A DNA stretch of 39,471 nucleotides from Blastocatellia bacterium. Lineage in GTDB: Bacteria > Acidobacteriota > Blastocatellia > RBC074. The stretch covers positions 1 to 39,471 of the forward strand of contig JAEUQN010000050.1 in the NCBI GenBank assembly GCA_016789725.1, written 5' to 3'. This document shows, in pieces, positions 32,837 through 39,471 of this stretch (its first letter is position 1; each line of letters starts with the position of its first letter). A program made the translations under genes and the position numbers. The notes beneath the pieces were generated by a model that saw only the letters and a program-made list of their open reading frames with translations, was not told the origin of the DNA and ran no database searches.

Positions 32837-33556
32837 CTACAATGTCACAGCCAATTCCGCCTGCAAGGTGGTCAATCGGTTTTGTGATTTGCGGATTTGG
32901 CGTTCGGCCTGACTCACCAATTCCTGCAAAAAATTATGCCCAATCGCGGCGGCACGGTCGGCGCGTTGTTTCAGCCGATACAATTCGGAATTCTTCACGC
33001 GCGCGGTTTCTGCTTCGAGTTCGATGATGCGTTCCTTCGTCGTTTTAAGCGCCCGCATCACTTGCACTAAATCCACCGCCGACAAACTCTGGCGCGTCAT
33101 TTCGGCGAAGCTGGATTCAGCGTGCAATAACGACTGTAACCGATCTTCGGCTCCGGCTTCGTAGGCCTGATTGGCGGCGATCATCAGCTTGTGGCGATAT
33201 TCGCGCTCCTGTTCGTTCCCGGCTAAATCGGGATGACAAAGGCGCGCGACTTCGCGGTAGAGTTTTTTCAGATTCTCTGCTACGTGAAATTTGGTCTGCC
33301 CACATTCGAGTTCGTCACTGATGGTGTAATCGTCTTCGGTGATTTGTTGTCCGAGCGTCGCGGCGATTTGCTTTTCGATCTCGGCAAGTTCATCGAACTT
33401 CTTGCCGACGGCTTCGAGGTAGTTCAATTCAAACTCCCGGACACCGGATTGCAACTCCGCCAATTCAGTTTCGCGGGCCGCCAGCGTGTCTTCCAGTTGT
33501 TTGAGTTCGGCGCGTTTTGCTGCCAGTTCGCGCTGTTCGGTGAGAATTAAGTCCAT
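32837..33556 (-). CDS. Coiled-coil protein with an internal J-domain-like HPD segment
   Basis: 239 residues from ATG 33556; the alternative ATG 33580 lies in a hairpin repeat. Long charged helices at both ends (about 5-75 and 150-235) predict coiled coils. Between them, YREVARLCHPDLAGNEQERE and the following KLMIAANQAYEAG (about 97-130) resemble helices II-III of a J domain, with the HPD motif that stimulates Hsp70. Helix I (KFHVAENLKKLYRE) is also placed correctly. No membrane segment. It may be a DnaJ-like co-chaperone or a structural protein that kept the fold. Confidence 0.68.
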   Translation of the reverse strand: MDLILTEQRELAAKRAELKQLEDTLAARETELAELQSGVREFELNYLEAVGKKFDELAEIEKQIAATLGQQITEDDYTISDELECGQTKFHVAENLKKLYREVARLCHPDLAGNEQEREYRHKLMIAANQAYEAGAEDRLQSLLHAESSFAEMTRQSLSAVDLVQVMRALKTTKERIIELEAETARVKNSELYRLKQRADRAAAIGHNFLQELVSQAERQIRKSQNRLTTLQAELAVTL

Positions 33557-33567
33557 TGGTTTATCTG

Positions 33568-33639
33568 GGTGCGCCAGCATCTTGCTGGCATCTGAGTGTT
33601 GTGCTCATCAACGCCTTGCCACCAGGATGGTGGCGCACC
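33568..33639. repeat. Inverted repeat with nested small palindromes
   Basis: GGTGCGCCAGCATCTTGCTGG (from 33568) pairs imperfectly with CCACCAGGATGGTGGCGCACC (to 33639), and each arm holds its own small palindrome (GCCAGCATCTTGCTGGC; GCCACCAGGATGGTGGC). It lies between two minus-strand genes, 6 nt after the DUF512 gene stop region. Confidence 0.7.
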
Positions 33640-33644
33640 ATGCT

Positions 33645-35054
33645 TCAAGCCGAAATCGAAGTCACCTGCCCATAATCATGCGACAGCGTGCGGAATTCTT
33701 TGGCGGCTTTCGGCTCTGGCAAATCGAGCAGTTCGTTCCAGCTTTTGACGATGCGCCAGCCAATGTCCACTTCCAATTCGCCAATCGTCATATCGTCCAG
33801 AAACTTTTGATCGTGATCGCGCCAGCAGTCTTTCGGGATCATCACGAATTTGCCTGTAAAGTTCGGCGCAGCGTTCACAAAATCGCGCCCGGTCAACAAC
33901 CCTGCGACGGTGACGCCTTGCCCAAAAAACGTATTTTCCACCGCGACCGCTTTTAATCGTGTGCCGAACTTCGCGTTCATTTCGTCACAGGCCTGTTTGA
34001 GCATCGGGTAAAACAATTCGCCCGTCGCAATCGTGCCATAAATCGCTTTCGCATCTTTTTCGCTGAATTCGCCGCGCGCTCGTTTTTTGTCGAGCTGTTT
34101 CATTCGCTTCGCGTGGTCTTCAAAAAACTGCCGCACCATCCCGACGCCGTCTTCGATTTGCGGATACGAAGCGTCTTCAGCCTCGTGACCACGAATAATT
34201 CGGTAGTGTTTTTTCTCAGGAATCGGACGCCCGGCGCGGATGTAAAATTCATCGCCGAGAAACGCGAAGACCGTGCCGATTTTCTTGCGCAATTCGTTTT
34301 GAATCGGCGTCACGAGGTCAATAATTTGCGCGCAGTATTCATCCGTCACGGGTGTCAGGCGATTGCGATATTTATGCCCATCCGTGATGCCGAGCGGCAC
34401 GATGGCGGTCGAAACCAAACCGGGATGCAGTGCAGCCAAATCGTAAATCGTCTTCACTAAATACTGTCCATCGTTGATGGTCGGACACAGTACGACCTGC
34501 GCGTGAACTTCGATGCCGTGGTCTATGAAATGTTTGATCTGCGCCAGTACATCAATCCGCTTTTCATTGCCGAGCATGTACGACCGCAAATCCAAATCGG
34601 TGGTGTGAACGGAAACGTATTGCGGGCTGAGCTTCTGTTCGATGACGCGCGCGATTTCATTTTTGCCAATCGTCGTCAGCGTCGAGTAATTGCCATACAT
34701 AAACGAAAATCGCACGTCTTCATCGCGCACCCACAGACTCTCGCGCGAGCCGACCGGATTTTGCTGAATGAAGCAGAAGATGCAATCGTTGCCGCATTGA
34801 CGGGGCATCATCGGTTCAAAATCAATGCCCCACGCTTCGGCTTCGTCCTTTTCAACTTCGATTTCCCACTCTTCGCCGTCGGCTTTGACTACTTCAAGCG
34901 TCAGGTCTTCTTCGCCTGAAGTAAGAAATTTGAAATCCAACGCATCGCGCACGCGTTTGCCGTTAATCGTCCATACACGGTCGCCCGCTTCCAGATCAAG
35001 TTCCGCCGCCAGGGAGTCGGGTTCAATCCCGATAATTTTGATGCCTTTTGCCAT
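33645..35054 (-). CDS. DUF512 family Fe-S protein with PDZ and radical-SAM-type cysteines
   Basis: 469 residues. The N-terminal PDZ-like part (about 1-80; [21 protein letters not shown]) is followed by [14 protein letters not shown] (about 87-100), a CxxxCxxC cluster of the radical-SAM type, then a TIM-barrel-like region and the C-terminal DUF512 domain with [13 protein letters not shown] and [20 protein letters not shown]. Conserved in many bacteria, often next to the GTPase gene der, which is not here. Function is not established; one proposal is a role in ribosome or Fe-S enzyme maturation. Complete protein. Confidence 0.88.
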   Translation of the reverse strand: MAKGIKIIGIEPDSLAAELDLEAGDRVWTINGKRVRDALDFKFLTSGEEDLTLEVVKADGEEWEIEVEKDEAEAWGIDFEPMMPRQCGNDCIFCFIQQNPVGSRESLWVRDEDVRFSFMYGNYSTLTTIGKNEIARVIEQKLSPQYVSVHTTDLDLRSYMLGNEKRIDVLAQIKHFIDHGIEVHAQVVLCPTINDGQYLVKTIYDLAALHPGLVSTAIVPLGITDGHKYRNRLTPVTDEYCAQIIDLVTPIQNELRKKIGTVFAFLGDEFYIRAGRPIPEKKHYRIIRGHEAEDASYPQIEDGVGMVRQFFEDHAKRMKQLDKKRARGEFSEKDAKAIYGTIATGELFYPMLKQACDEMNAKFGTRLKAVAVENTFFGQGVTVAGLLTGRDFVNAAPNFTGKFVMIPKDCWRDHDQKFLDDMTIGELEVDIGWRIVKSWNELLDLPEPKAAKEFRTLSHDYGQVTSISA

Positions 35055-35213
35055 ATTGACTGAAGATATAGCAGATGATGCCTATTATGGAAATCCCTGC
35101 CCAAATTCGTGATTGACCCGACGCCTCTCGATGGCTATGATAGCCACGCTTTTTATCGCGCTTGCCCTAGCCACAATCCTCAAACAATCCTTGCAACCTT
35201 TCAGGAGTCAATC

Positions 35214-36464
35214 GTGAGTCAATCTACTGCACCTACGCCTTCCCCTGTTGCCAGTCCGCTGCCCACTGTGCCAGCGCAATCATCGAATCCATTGCAAGCG
35301 GCAACCGAAAATTTCCATCGGGTGTTGGTGGCGATGACATCGGTTGAAGGCCGTGTCAGCGATCTGATCTTTTCGCCCGGACGCCCGCCGCAGGTCGAAC
35401 TCAACAGCCGATTGACGCCCGTCAATATTCCCGGTTTGGAAATGCTGAATCCCGACCATACTTCAACCATTGCCACGGTGCTGACGCAGAATCATCGTGT
35501 CGCGGCGGAATCCCTGAAAGATTTTGGCGCGGCGGATTTGTCGTATAGCGTGCCGAATTACTCGCGTTTTCGCGTGAATATTTTCAAGCAACGCGGCAGC
35601 TTTGCGATTGTCATGCGCGTCATCAACTCTGAAATACCGAACTTCGACAAGCTGCATTTACCCGTGCAATTGAAACAAATTGCCGAGTTGAAAAACGGCA
35701 TCGTACTGGTCACCGGTCCGACCGGTTCCGGCAAAAGCTCGACGCTCGCTGCGATTATTGATTACATCAACGAAACGCGATACGACCACATTTTGACGAT
35801 TGAAGACCCGATTGAATTCATGCATCGGCACAAAAACTGCACGATTCATCAACGCGAATTGCACGGCGACACGCCGAGCTTTTCGCACGCGTTGCGCGCC
35901 GCGCTGCGCCAGGCACCGAAGGTGATTCTGGTCGGCGAAATGCGCGACCGCGAAACCATCGAGATTGCGATGGAAGCCTCGGAAACCGGTCACCTGGTGC
36001 TTTCCACCTTACACACGATTGATGCCTCCAAAACAGTTGACCGCATCATCGGCGTGTTCCCGAAAAACGAAGAACCGACCATCCGCACGCGCTTGTCACA
36101 ATCGTTTCGGTTCATCGTTTCGCAGCGGCTGATTCCGCGTCTGGACGGCACAGGCCGCGTCGCCGCCATCGAGATTTTGAAATCCACCATGCGCACGAAA
36201 GAGTACCTTGAAAAAGGCGAACGCGATGGCAAGTCATTGCTGGACGCGATTCGGGACGGCGAACTGGAAGGCATGCAAAGCTTCGATCAAGTGCTGGAGC
36301 GATACGTCCGCGATGGTTCGATTGCACTGCAAACCGCGCTTGAATATGCGACGAATCGCAACAATCTCTTGCTGGCCTTGCGCGATTGGGAAGAATCGCA
36401 GCGCAAAACGAAAACACCGATGCCAAACAGTGGCGGGCCTTCGATTCAGATTGAAAAATATTGA
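35214..36464 (+). CDS. pilT: PilT-type twitching motility ATPase
   Basis: 416 residues from GTG 35214, chosen because CAGGAG lies 7 nt upstream; the open frame begins at 35109 without a ribosome site. The first 40 residues are Ser/Pro/Thr-rich. The secretion ATPase core follows: Walker A GPTGSGKSST (about 168-177), the Asp box TIEDPIEF, Walker B KVILVGEMRD (about 236-245), and the His box HLVLSTLHTIDAS. PilT powers pilus retraction. The PilT-specific AIRVG-type tail is not evident, so PilU-like or other retraction ATPase is possible. Its end overlaps the convergent GNAT gene by 19 nt. No other pilus gene is in the window. Confidence 0.85.
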   Translation: MSQSTAPTPSPVASPLPTVPAQSSNPLQAATENFHRVLVAMTSVEGRVSDLIFSPGRPPQVELNSRLTPVNIPGLEMLNPDHTSTIATVLTQNHRVAAESLKDFGAADLSYSVPNYSRFRVNIFKQRGSFAIVMRVINSEIPNFDKLHLPVQLKQIAELKNGIVLVTGPTGSGKSSTLAAIIDYINETRYDHILTIEDPIEFMHRHKNCTIHQRELHGDTPSFSHALRAALRQAPKVILVGEMRDRETIEIAMEASETGHLVLSTLHTIDASKTVDRIIGVFPKNEEPTIRTRLSQSFRFIVSQRLIPRLDGTGRVAAIEILKSTMRTKEYLEKGERDGKSLLDAIRDGELEGMQSFDQVLERYVRDGSIALQTALEYATNRNNLLLALRDWEESQRKTKTPMPNSGGPSIQIEKY

Positions 36465-37165
36465 GGGGATTCCAACAGATATTCCATCCCGCCGTCTTTT
36501 AATTCGACGCTCGTGGCGGCATACCCTTGCGCCAACAATTGCTGAAATTGTTGGCGCACATTTGTTTGGACTTCAATCGTTTGCTGGTCCGCCGGAACAA
36601 AGATTCGTTCGCAATTGCCGGCAGGCACATATGGCTGCCCGTCCAAAATCGTAATGACGCGCGGCGAGCCGATCCACCATTCAGCCAACAACCGATCCGT
36701 CGGGCGGCCTCCATCCAATTGGCTTGAAACCAGCCCATAAACATCGGGTAAATAATTCCGCACGACCGCACCGAGCCGCACCAGATTGAAGTACGCATTG
36801 CGCAACCGGAGCGGGTCAAACGTCCATTCAATCAACGCGATGCCGCGTGCCAAAGCATCTTCGCGCTGCGCCAGTTTGAGTTTTCGCCCAATGCCGCAAT
36901 TTTGATATGCCGGAAGCACGCCCGCCATGTGCGAATGAATGTAGCCTTTGCCTTTGCGCAGCCCGACCATCCCCAGCAAATAGCCAACCAATTGTTCGCC
37001 CTCATACGCGCCAAACAATTGCCCGCCCGTTTTCGCCACGACGACAAAAATATGCTGTGGCACTAACTCTCGGTCAGAATCGCCCCACACATCTTTTTGC
37101 AATTGAATGCACTGCTCGAACTCCGCGAGCGTTGTTAACGGGCGAATCGTAATTTCAGGTTTCAT
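36446..37165 (-). CDS. GNAT family N-acetyltransferase (COG3375-like)
   Basis: 239 residues from ATG 37165. N-terminal ITIRPLTTLAEFEQCIQLQ and the acetyl-CoA binding region GVLPAYQNCGIGRKLKLAQR (about 80-99) define the GNAT fold. The following IEWTFDPLRLRNAYFNLVRLG and YGLVSSQLDGGRPTDRLLAEW are characteristic of a broad family of predicted acetyltransferases of unknown substrate. Its start overlaps the end of the upstream DUF1398 gene by 11 nt, so the two are cotranscribed. Convergent overlap with pilT at the 3' end. Confidence 0.85.
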   Translation of the reverse strand: MKPEITIRPLTTLAEFEQCIQLQKDVWGDSDRELVPQHIFVVVAKTGGQLFGAYEGEQLVGYLLGMVGLRKGKGYIHSHMAGVLPAYQNCGIGRKLKLAQREDALARGIALIEWTFDPLRLRNAYFNLVRLGAVVRNYLPDVYGLVSSQLDGGRPTDRLLAEWWIGSPRVITILDGQPYVPAGNCERIFVPADQQTIEVQTNVRQQFQQLLAQGYAATSVELKDGGMEYLLESPQYFSI

Positions 37166-37574
37166 AGCTTGAACTAGGCGGTTCGGCACCTGGAAACCAT
37201 TCAACGTGATGGTCGCCTCCACGCCCCCAATAGGTCACGCGCATTCCGCGCAAAAAGGCCATATATCCTTGCACGCCCGCTTCCATAGCACGTCGAGAAA
37301 AGTCCCTGTAATGCTGTCCATTGTTCTGACTATCAACGATGGCGGCGCGTAACGCTGTCACGTCAAAATCAGACGCTACAGCGGGCAAATCTTCATAGGT
37401 TATCGGTGTGGTTACCACTGTACCTGAAGCACTATAAAACGTACTCTGCAACGCAACGTAATCAACGTGATAATACTCGACCCCTGTTTCAATCAACCGA
37501 CGAACCACTTCAGGGAAAGGACTGCTCCCGGATAACGTGGCTCGCGCAGCTTGAGCAACTATTTCAGTATTCAT
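37155..37574 (-). CDS. DUF1398 family protein
   Basis: 139 residues. The family pattern is clear: FPEVVRRLIETGVEYYHVDY (about 20-39), FYSASGTVVTTPI, RAAIVDSQNNGQHYRDF and the repeated-Gly end MRVTYWGRGGDHHVEWFPGA. Known members are small proteins without assigned function, sometimes labelled phage envelope protein. Possible first gene of a short operon with the GNAT gene. The start is about 60 nt from the attC-like palindrome at 37614-37682, in the orientation expected of a cassette gene. Confidence 0.82.
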   Translation of the reverse strand: MNTEIVAQAARATLSGSSPFPEVVRRLIETGVEYYHVDYVALQSTFYSASGTVVTTPITYEDLPAVASDFDVTALRAAIVDSQNNGQHYRDFSRRAMEAGVQGYMAFLRGMRVTYWGRGGDHHVEWFPGAEPPSSSYET

Positions 37575-37613
37575 GAATGGTTATTCTTTCTCGTAAAAAG
37601 GACGCCCTCACCA

Positions 37614-37682
37614 CACGTTTCTGCGCGTCATCCGCCCAACTTATTTGGGCTGGGGCATTCCGGCGCAATAAATGTTGGGTGT
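37614..37682. repeat. 69-bp palindromic repeat, copy 1 (integron attC-like)
   Basis: GCCCAAC (37634-37640) and GTTGGGT (37674-37680) are complementary ends that fit attC core patterns RYYYAAC and GTTRRRY. Inside, TTATTTG can pair with CAATAA leaving one bulged T, around a CTGG/CCGG stem. The 69-bp unit is 65/69 identical to 39078-39146, including 20 bp outside the palindrome. It lies 4 nt after the stop of the ORF at 37685 (minus strand). Confidence 0.6.
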
Positions 37683-37684
37683 GT

Positions 37685-38143
37685 TTATCCTAGTTGGCAA
37701 AATCGTAATCGGTTCAGCTTCCCTTTTTTGATGATCGGATTCTTGAGATTACAGTCCTCACTATCATAGGCGATATAACAGCCGCGCCGTGCTGCCAGAA
37801 AACCAATAATTTTGCCTCGCAGGTATAGTTCAAGCCCCCCATCACCTTTTATTTTGTCACCCCGCGCAAGAATATGATTGCGCCAAGCTAAGCAATGTTT
37901 CTGCTCACTAAAAACTTGTTTCAGCCTCGCCTCATTGATAAGTGGATTGTTTTCCCCATCACCCAAGCGTGCGAGAATAAACAAAGGCTCATTCGTTGCA
38001 TTGAGTTCTTTGCAGACCTCATAAAGAACACGTTCATTATGATTGCTGTAATCAAAATTAATCGGTTTGGCATCTTGCCCGTAGCATATCGCAAGCAGGA
38101 AAATCTCGACCGCCAATATGAATCCTCTTGCAAGTCTACTCAT
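37685..38143 (-). CDS. Small secreted protein of unknown function
   Basis: 152 residues from ATG 38143 (an in-frame TTG lies two codons upstream). A signal-like hydrophobic start (about 5-22) suggests export. The mature part has FILARLGDGENN and ends KLNRLRFCQLG, with five Cys in all. Not recognised. The coding GC is visibly lower than that of the region to the left. The stop is followed 4 nt later by the attC-like palindrome, and the start is 15 nt from a similar one (38158-38200). This compact layout is that of a gene cassette. Confidence 0.6.
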   Translation of the reverse strand: MSRLARGFILAVEIFLLAICYGQDAKPINFDYSNHNERVLYEVCKELNATNEPLFILARLGDGENNPLINEARLKQVFSEQKHCLAWRNHILARGDKIKGDGGLELYLRGKIIGFLAARRGCYIAYDSEDCNLKNPIIKKGKLNRLRFCQLG

Positions 38144-38157
38144 ATACAACGTGATTC

Positions 38158-38200
38158 GCCCAACGGCCAGATTAACCGGGCCGCGCCTGAGTTGTTGGGA
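38158..38200. repeat. GCCCAAC...GTTGGGA palindrome (third attC-like site, divergent)
   Basis: GCCCAAC (38158-38164) and GTTGGGA (38194-38200) pair at six bases; inside, GGCC words can form a second stem. It shares only the end motifs with the two longer copies. Its position between two minus-strand ORFs fits a cassette boundary, but it is 80 nt from the preceding stop. Confidence 0.35.
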
Positions 38201-38279
38201 TCAGTCGAAGTCTCCGTTGGCGCGGCTGCGGTTGAACAGGTGTTCGGCAAAGGCTACATTGGCTGAGCCGCTTTGTCGC

Positions 38280-38900
38280 CTACTCCTGCTCGTAATACTT
38301 GCCTGGTTCTGACGTGCGCCCATCCGCCAGATCGCAAAGGCGGCGAAAGCCTGACAGCATGATGAACCAACCATCCTCACCGACGGTTTCAATGACTTTG
38401 CGTTTTACGGTTGGACGATCAACTAAATTCTCCTCCCTTAAAAGATAGACAATGTCATCCAAATCTTTTTGCCGTCCTGCATTAAACTTCAAAATGACCA
38501 GCCATTCTGGCGTCACCAAACGCAATCCATTGGGCAGGACAACTGCTTCCTTTAAGGCCGCGCGATAAAATTTCTGATAGCCATCATTGCGCACAATCCA
38601 GTCAACAGGGACGCTATATTTGCCGATTTGCAGCGTATAACTACTCCCCCCGAAACCTAGCTGATGCTGGGGTGTCAAGGAAAGGTTTTTGGAGGCGATA
38701 ATATCCACGTCTTTCGTCAAGCGAGAACTCCCATACAGATACATCGCCAGCCCGCCAACAATTGCCCATTCAATCTCTTCCTGCGTTGCCAATTGCCCCA
38801 TTTGTTGTGCCGCTTCGATCCCTGTATCCGTAGCGATCATCGGCTGGGCGACGCTTTGGGAAACCCGTTCGACAATCTTTTGATAATCATTTTCGCTCAT
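38280..38900 (-). CDS. Nucleotidyltransferase-like protein (AbiEii/DUF6036 type)
   Basis: 206 residues from ATG 38900 with GGAGAGA upstream. WAIVGGLAMYLYGSSRLTKDVDIIAS (split here as WAIVGGLAMYLYG and SSRLTKDVDIIAS, about 45-70) is the nucleotidyltransferase motif, with GG and D-x-D. VPVDWIVRND and LVILKFNAGRQKDLDDI complete the pattern. Related proteins are toxins of type IV abortive-infection systems or proteins of unknown role. No AbiEi-like antitoxin gene is adjacent. It may be a cassette-borne gene. Confidence 0.72.
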   Translation of the reverse strand: MSENDYQKIVERVSQSVAQPMIATDTGIEAAQQMGQLATQEEIEWAIVGGLAMYLYGSSRLTKDVDIIASKNLSLTPQHQLGFGGSSYTLQIGKYSVPVDWIVRNDGYQKFYRAALKEAVVLPNGLRLVTPEWLVILKFNAGRQKDLDDIVYLLREENLVDRPTVKRKVIETVGEDGWFIMLSGFRRLCDLADGRTSEPGKYYEQE

Positions 38901-39077
38901 CTGTTCTCTCCGCCTGCAATCGTCTTTGCATTCATCTCTCATCCCTCACACGGACTCCTGTGACCTCACTCCGGGACGCACTTTTGGGATGACACCAACG
39001 CGCGTTCGGCCTTCTCGACTGACCTCAAGCGGGGACTGGATTTTACGCCCACTGCGCCGCCCCTGAAAAGCGACACC
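38901..39077. other. Interval without a gene before repeat copy 2
   Basis: No ORF or clear structure is supported. It carries only the ribosome site of the nucleotidyltransferase-like gene at its left end. Confidence 0.4.
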
Positions 39078-39146
39078 CACGTTTCTGCGCGTCATCCGCC
39101 CAACTCATTTGGGCTGGGGCATTCCGGTGCAATGACTGTTGGGTGT
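39078..39146. repeat. 69-bp palindromic repeat, copy 2 (integron attC-like)
   Basis: GCCCAAC (39098-39104) and GTTGGGT (39138-39144) bound TCATTTG/CAATGA, which pair with one bulged T. Compared with copy 1 there are four differences, and two of them (T to C, A to G) exchange a T-A pair for a C-G pair. An outer ACACCCA/TGGGTGT stem is also possible. The repeat follows the stop of the AT-rich ORF (39149-39151, minus strand) by a few bases. Confidence 0.6.
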
Positions 39147-39148
39147 TA

Positions 39149-39409
39149 TCAGGAAGTGCCCTGATCTTTATTGTTAGGCTCTTTTATAAAAATTATCTCA
39201 TGCTTTTCAAGTGCATACTTAAATAGAATTACGTTGTACTGTGGATCATACTCGCTAAAATATTCAGTATAAAAGTCTGACGCCCAAACATAAAACTCTA
39301 ATGCACAGAGGACTATATGTTGCATTGACGCATAAGAGTTTTCCTGAAAAACAGGGTATAAAGGGGTTAATGTTTTATTGTTACTTTCTATTCTTCCTAG
39401 AGCCTGTAA
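39149..39409 (-). CDS. AT-rich ORF fragment, unknown, at the window edge
   Basis: A minus-strand frame open for 86 codons with protein-like composition (FYVWASDFYTEYFSEYDPQY; ending EKHEIIFIKEPNNKDQGTS) and about 35% GC, far below the rest of the window. It has no start codon at its beginning; an in-frame TAA lies at 39410-39412. An adjacent frame to the right (HWFFYLKVNYRL) could be its N-terminal part, joined by a frameshift. Not recognised. It ends 4 nt before repeat copy 2. Confidence 0.35.
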   Translation of the reverse strand, partial: LQALGRIESNNKTLTPLYPVFQENSYASMQHIVLCALEFYVWASDFYTEYFSEYDPQYNVILFKYALEKHEIIFIKEPNNKDQGTS

Positions 39410-39471
39410 TTAACTTTAAGGTAAAAGAACCAATGAGTTAGCTTTTTGCCTTGTACTTTATGCTAAGGTTT

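Noticed and set aside
1..39471. tRNA, rRNA, prophage or IS transposase genes
   Set aside because: None could be recognised on either strand by eye; short tRNAs cannot be excluded fully without a covariance search.

Overview
The window looks like a bacterial chromosome segment of roughly 55% GC, most plausibly from an acidobacterium of the Blastocatellia type. This is an inference from gene style: FecR-type secreted proteins with Gly/Met-rich tails, a PDZ-membrane-GAF-SpoIIE phosphatase, FG-GAP and NIPSNAP secreted proteins, a phytanoyl-CoA-type dioxygenase and dense intergenic hairpin repeats. No rRNA or tRNA gene, IS transposase, prophage or CRISPR array was seen.

Region 1 (1-9.6 kb). After the 3' end of endonuclease V and a yeast-type cytosine deaminase comes the most distinctive block. 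It has two paralogous plus-strand genes for membrane proteins with an unknown helical N-terminal domain, one transmembrane helix, a Pro-rich linker and a SPOR-like C-terminal domain. Each faces a minus-strand gene for an exported FecR-domain protein, and a third FecR gene lies between them. All five transcription units have near-identical promoters within their class (TTGACA-18-TATAAA for the two SPOR units, TTGC-17-ATAAT for the three FecR units). Each promoter is followed by a conserved untranslated leader of about 215-234 nt. One SPOR gene appears to start at CTG, and one SPOR unit carries an extra upstream gene of unknown function. This is the best candidate for an undescribed system.

Region 2 (9-12.4 kb, minus strand) holds a Uma2-type nuclease-like protein, a small zinc-ribbon protein translationally coupled to an exported M20 (AbgB-like) amidohydrolase, and a decayed TacA/TacT toxin-antitoxin pair.

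Region 3 (12.4-21.1 kb, plus strand) holds the SpoIIE-type phosphatase, a remnant of a Gfo/Idh/MocA oxidoreductase, an acetyl-xylan-esterase-type hydrolase, a beta-lactamase-fold serine hydrolase, a PhyH dioxygenase and an FG-GAP protein. It ends in a 650-bp gene-poor interval with a MITE-like element and a frameshifted phosphatase remnant.

Region 4 (21.1-37.2 kb) is ordinary housekeeping and metabolic content: an amino-acid permease, a secreted unknown, an MNT/HEPN pair, a NIPSNAP protein, an FKBP lipoprotein, a degenerate ROK protein, a CheY-like receiver, gamma-glutamyltransferase, an acpS-EEP-unknown overlapping operon, an intact ROK sugar kinase, a coiled-coil J-domain-like protein, a DUF512 radical-SAM-type protein, a PilT-type ATPase and a GNAT protein. 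At least five different long hairpin repeats, some built of 7-bp tandem units, sit exactly at gene ends in regions 1, 3 and 4.

Region 5 (37.1-39.5 kb, minus strand) is a run of small, partly AT-rich ORFs separated by GCCCAAC...GTTGGG palindromes. Two of these palindromes are 65/69 identical, show a compensatory base-pair change, and lie 3-4 nt after stop codons. This resembles an integron cassette array without an integrase in view.
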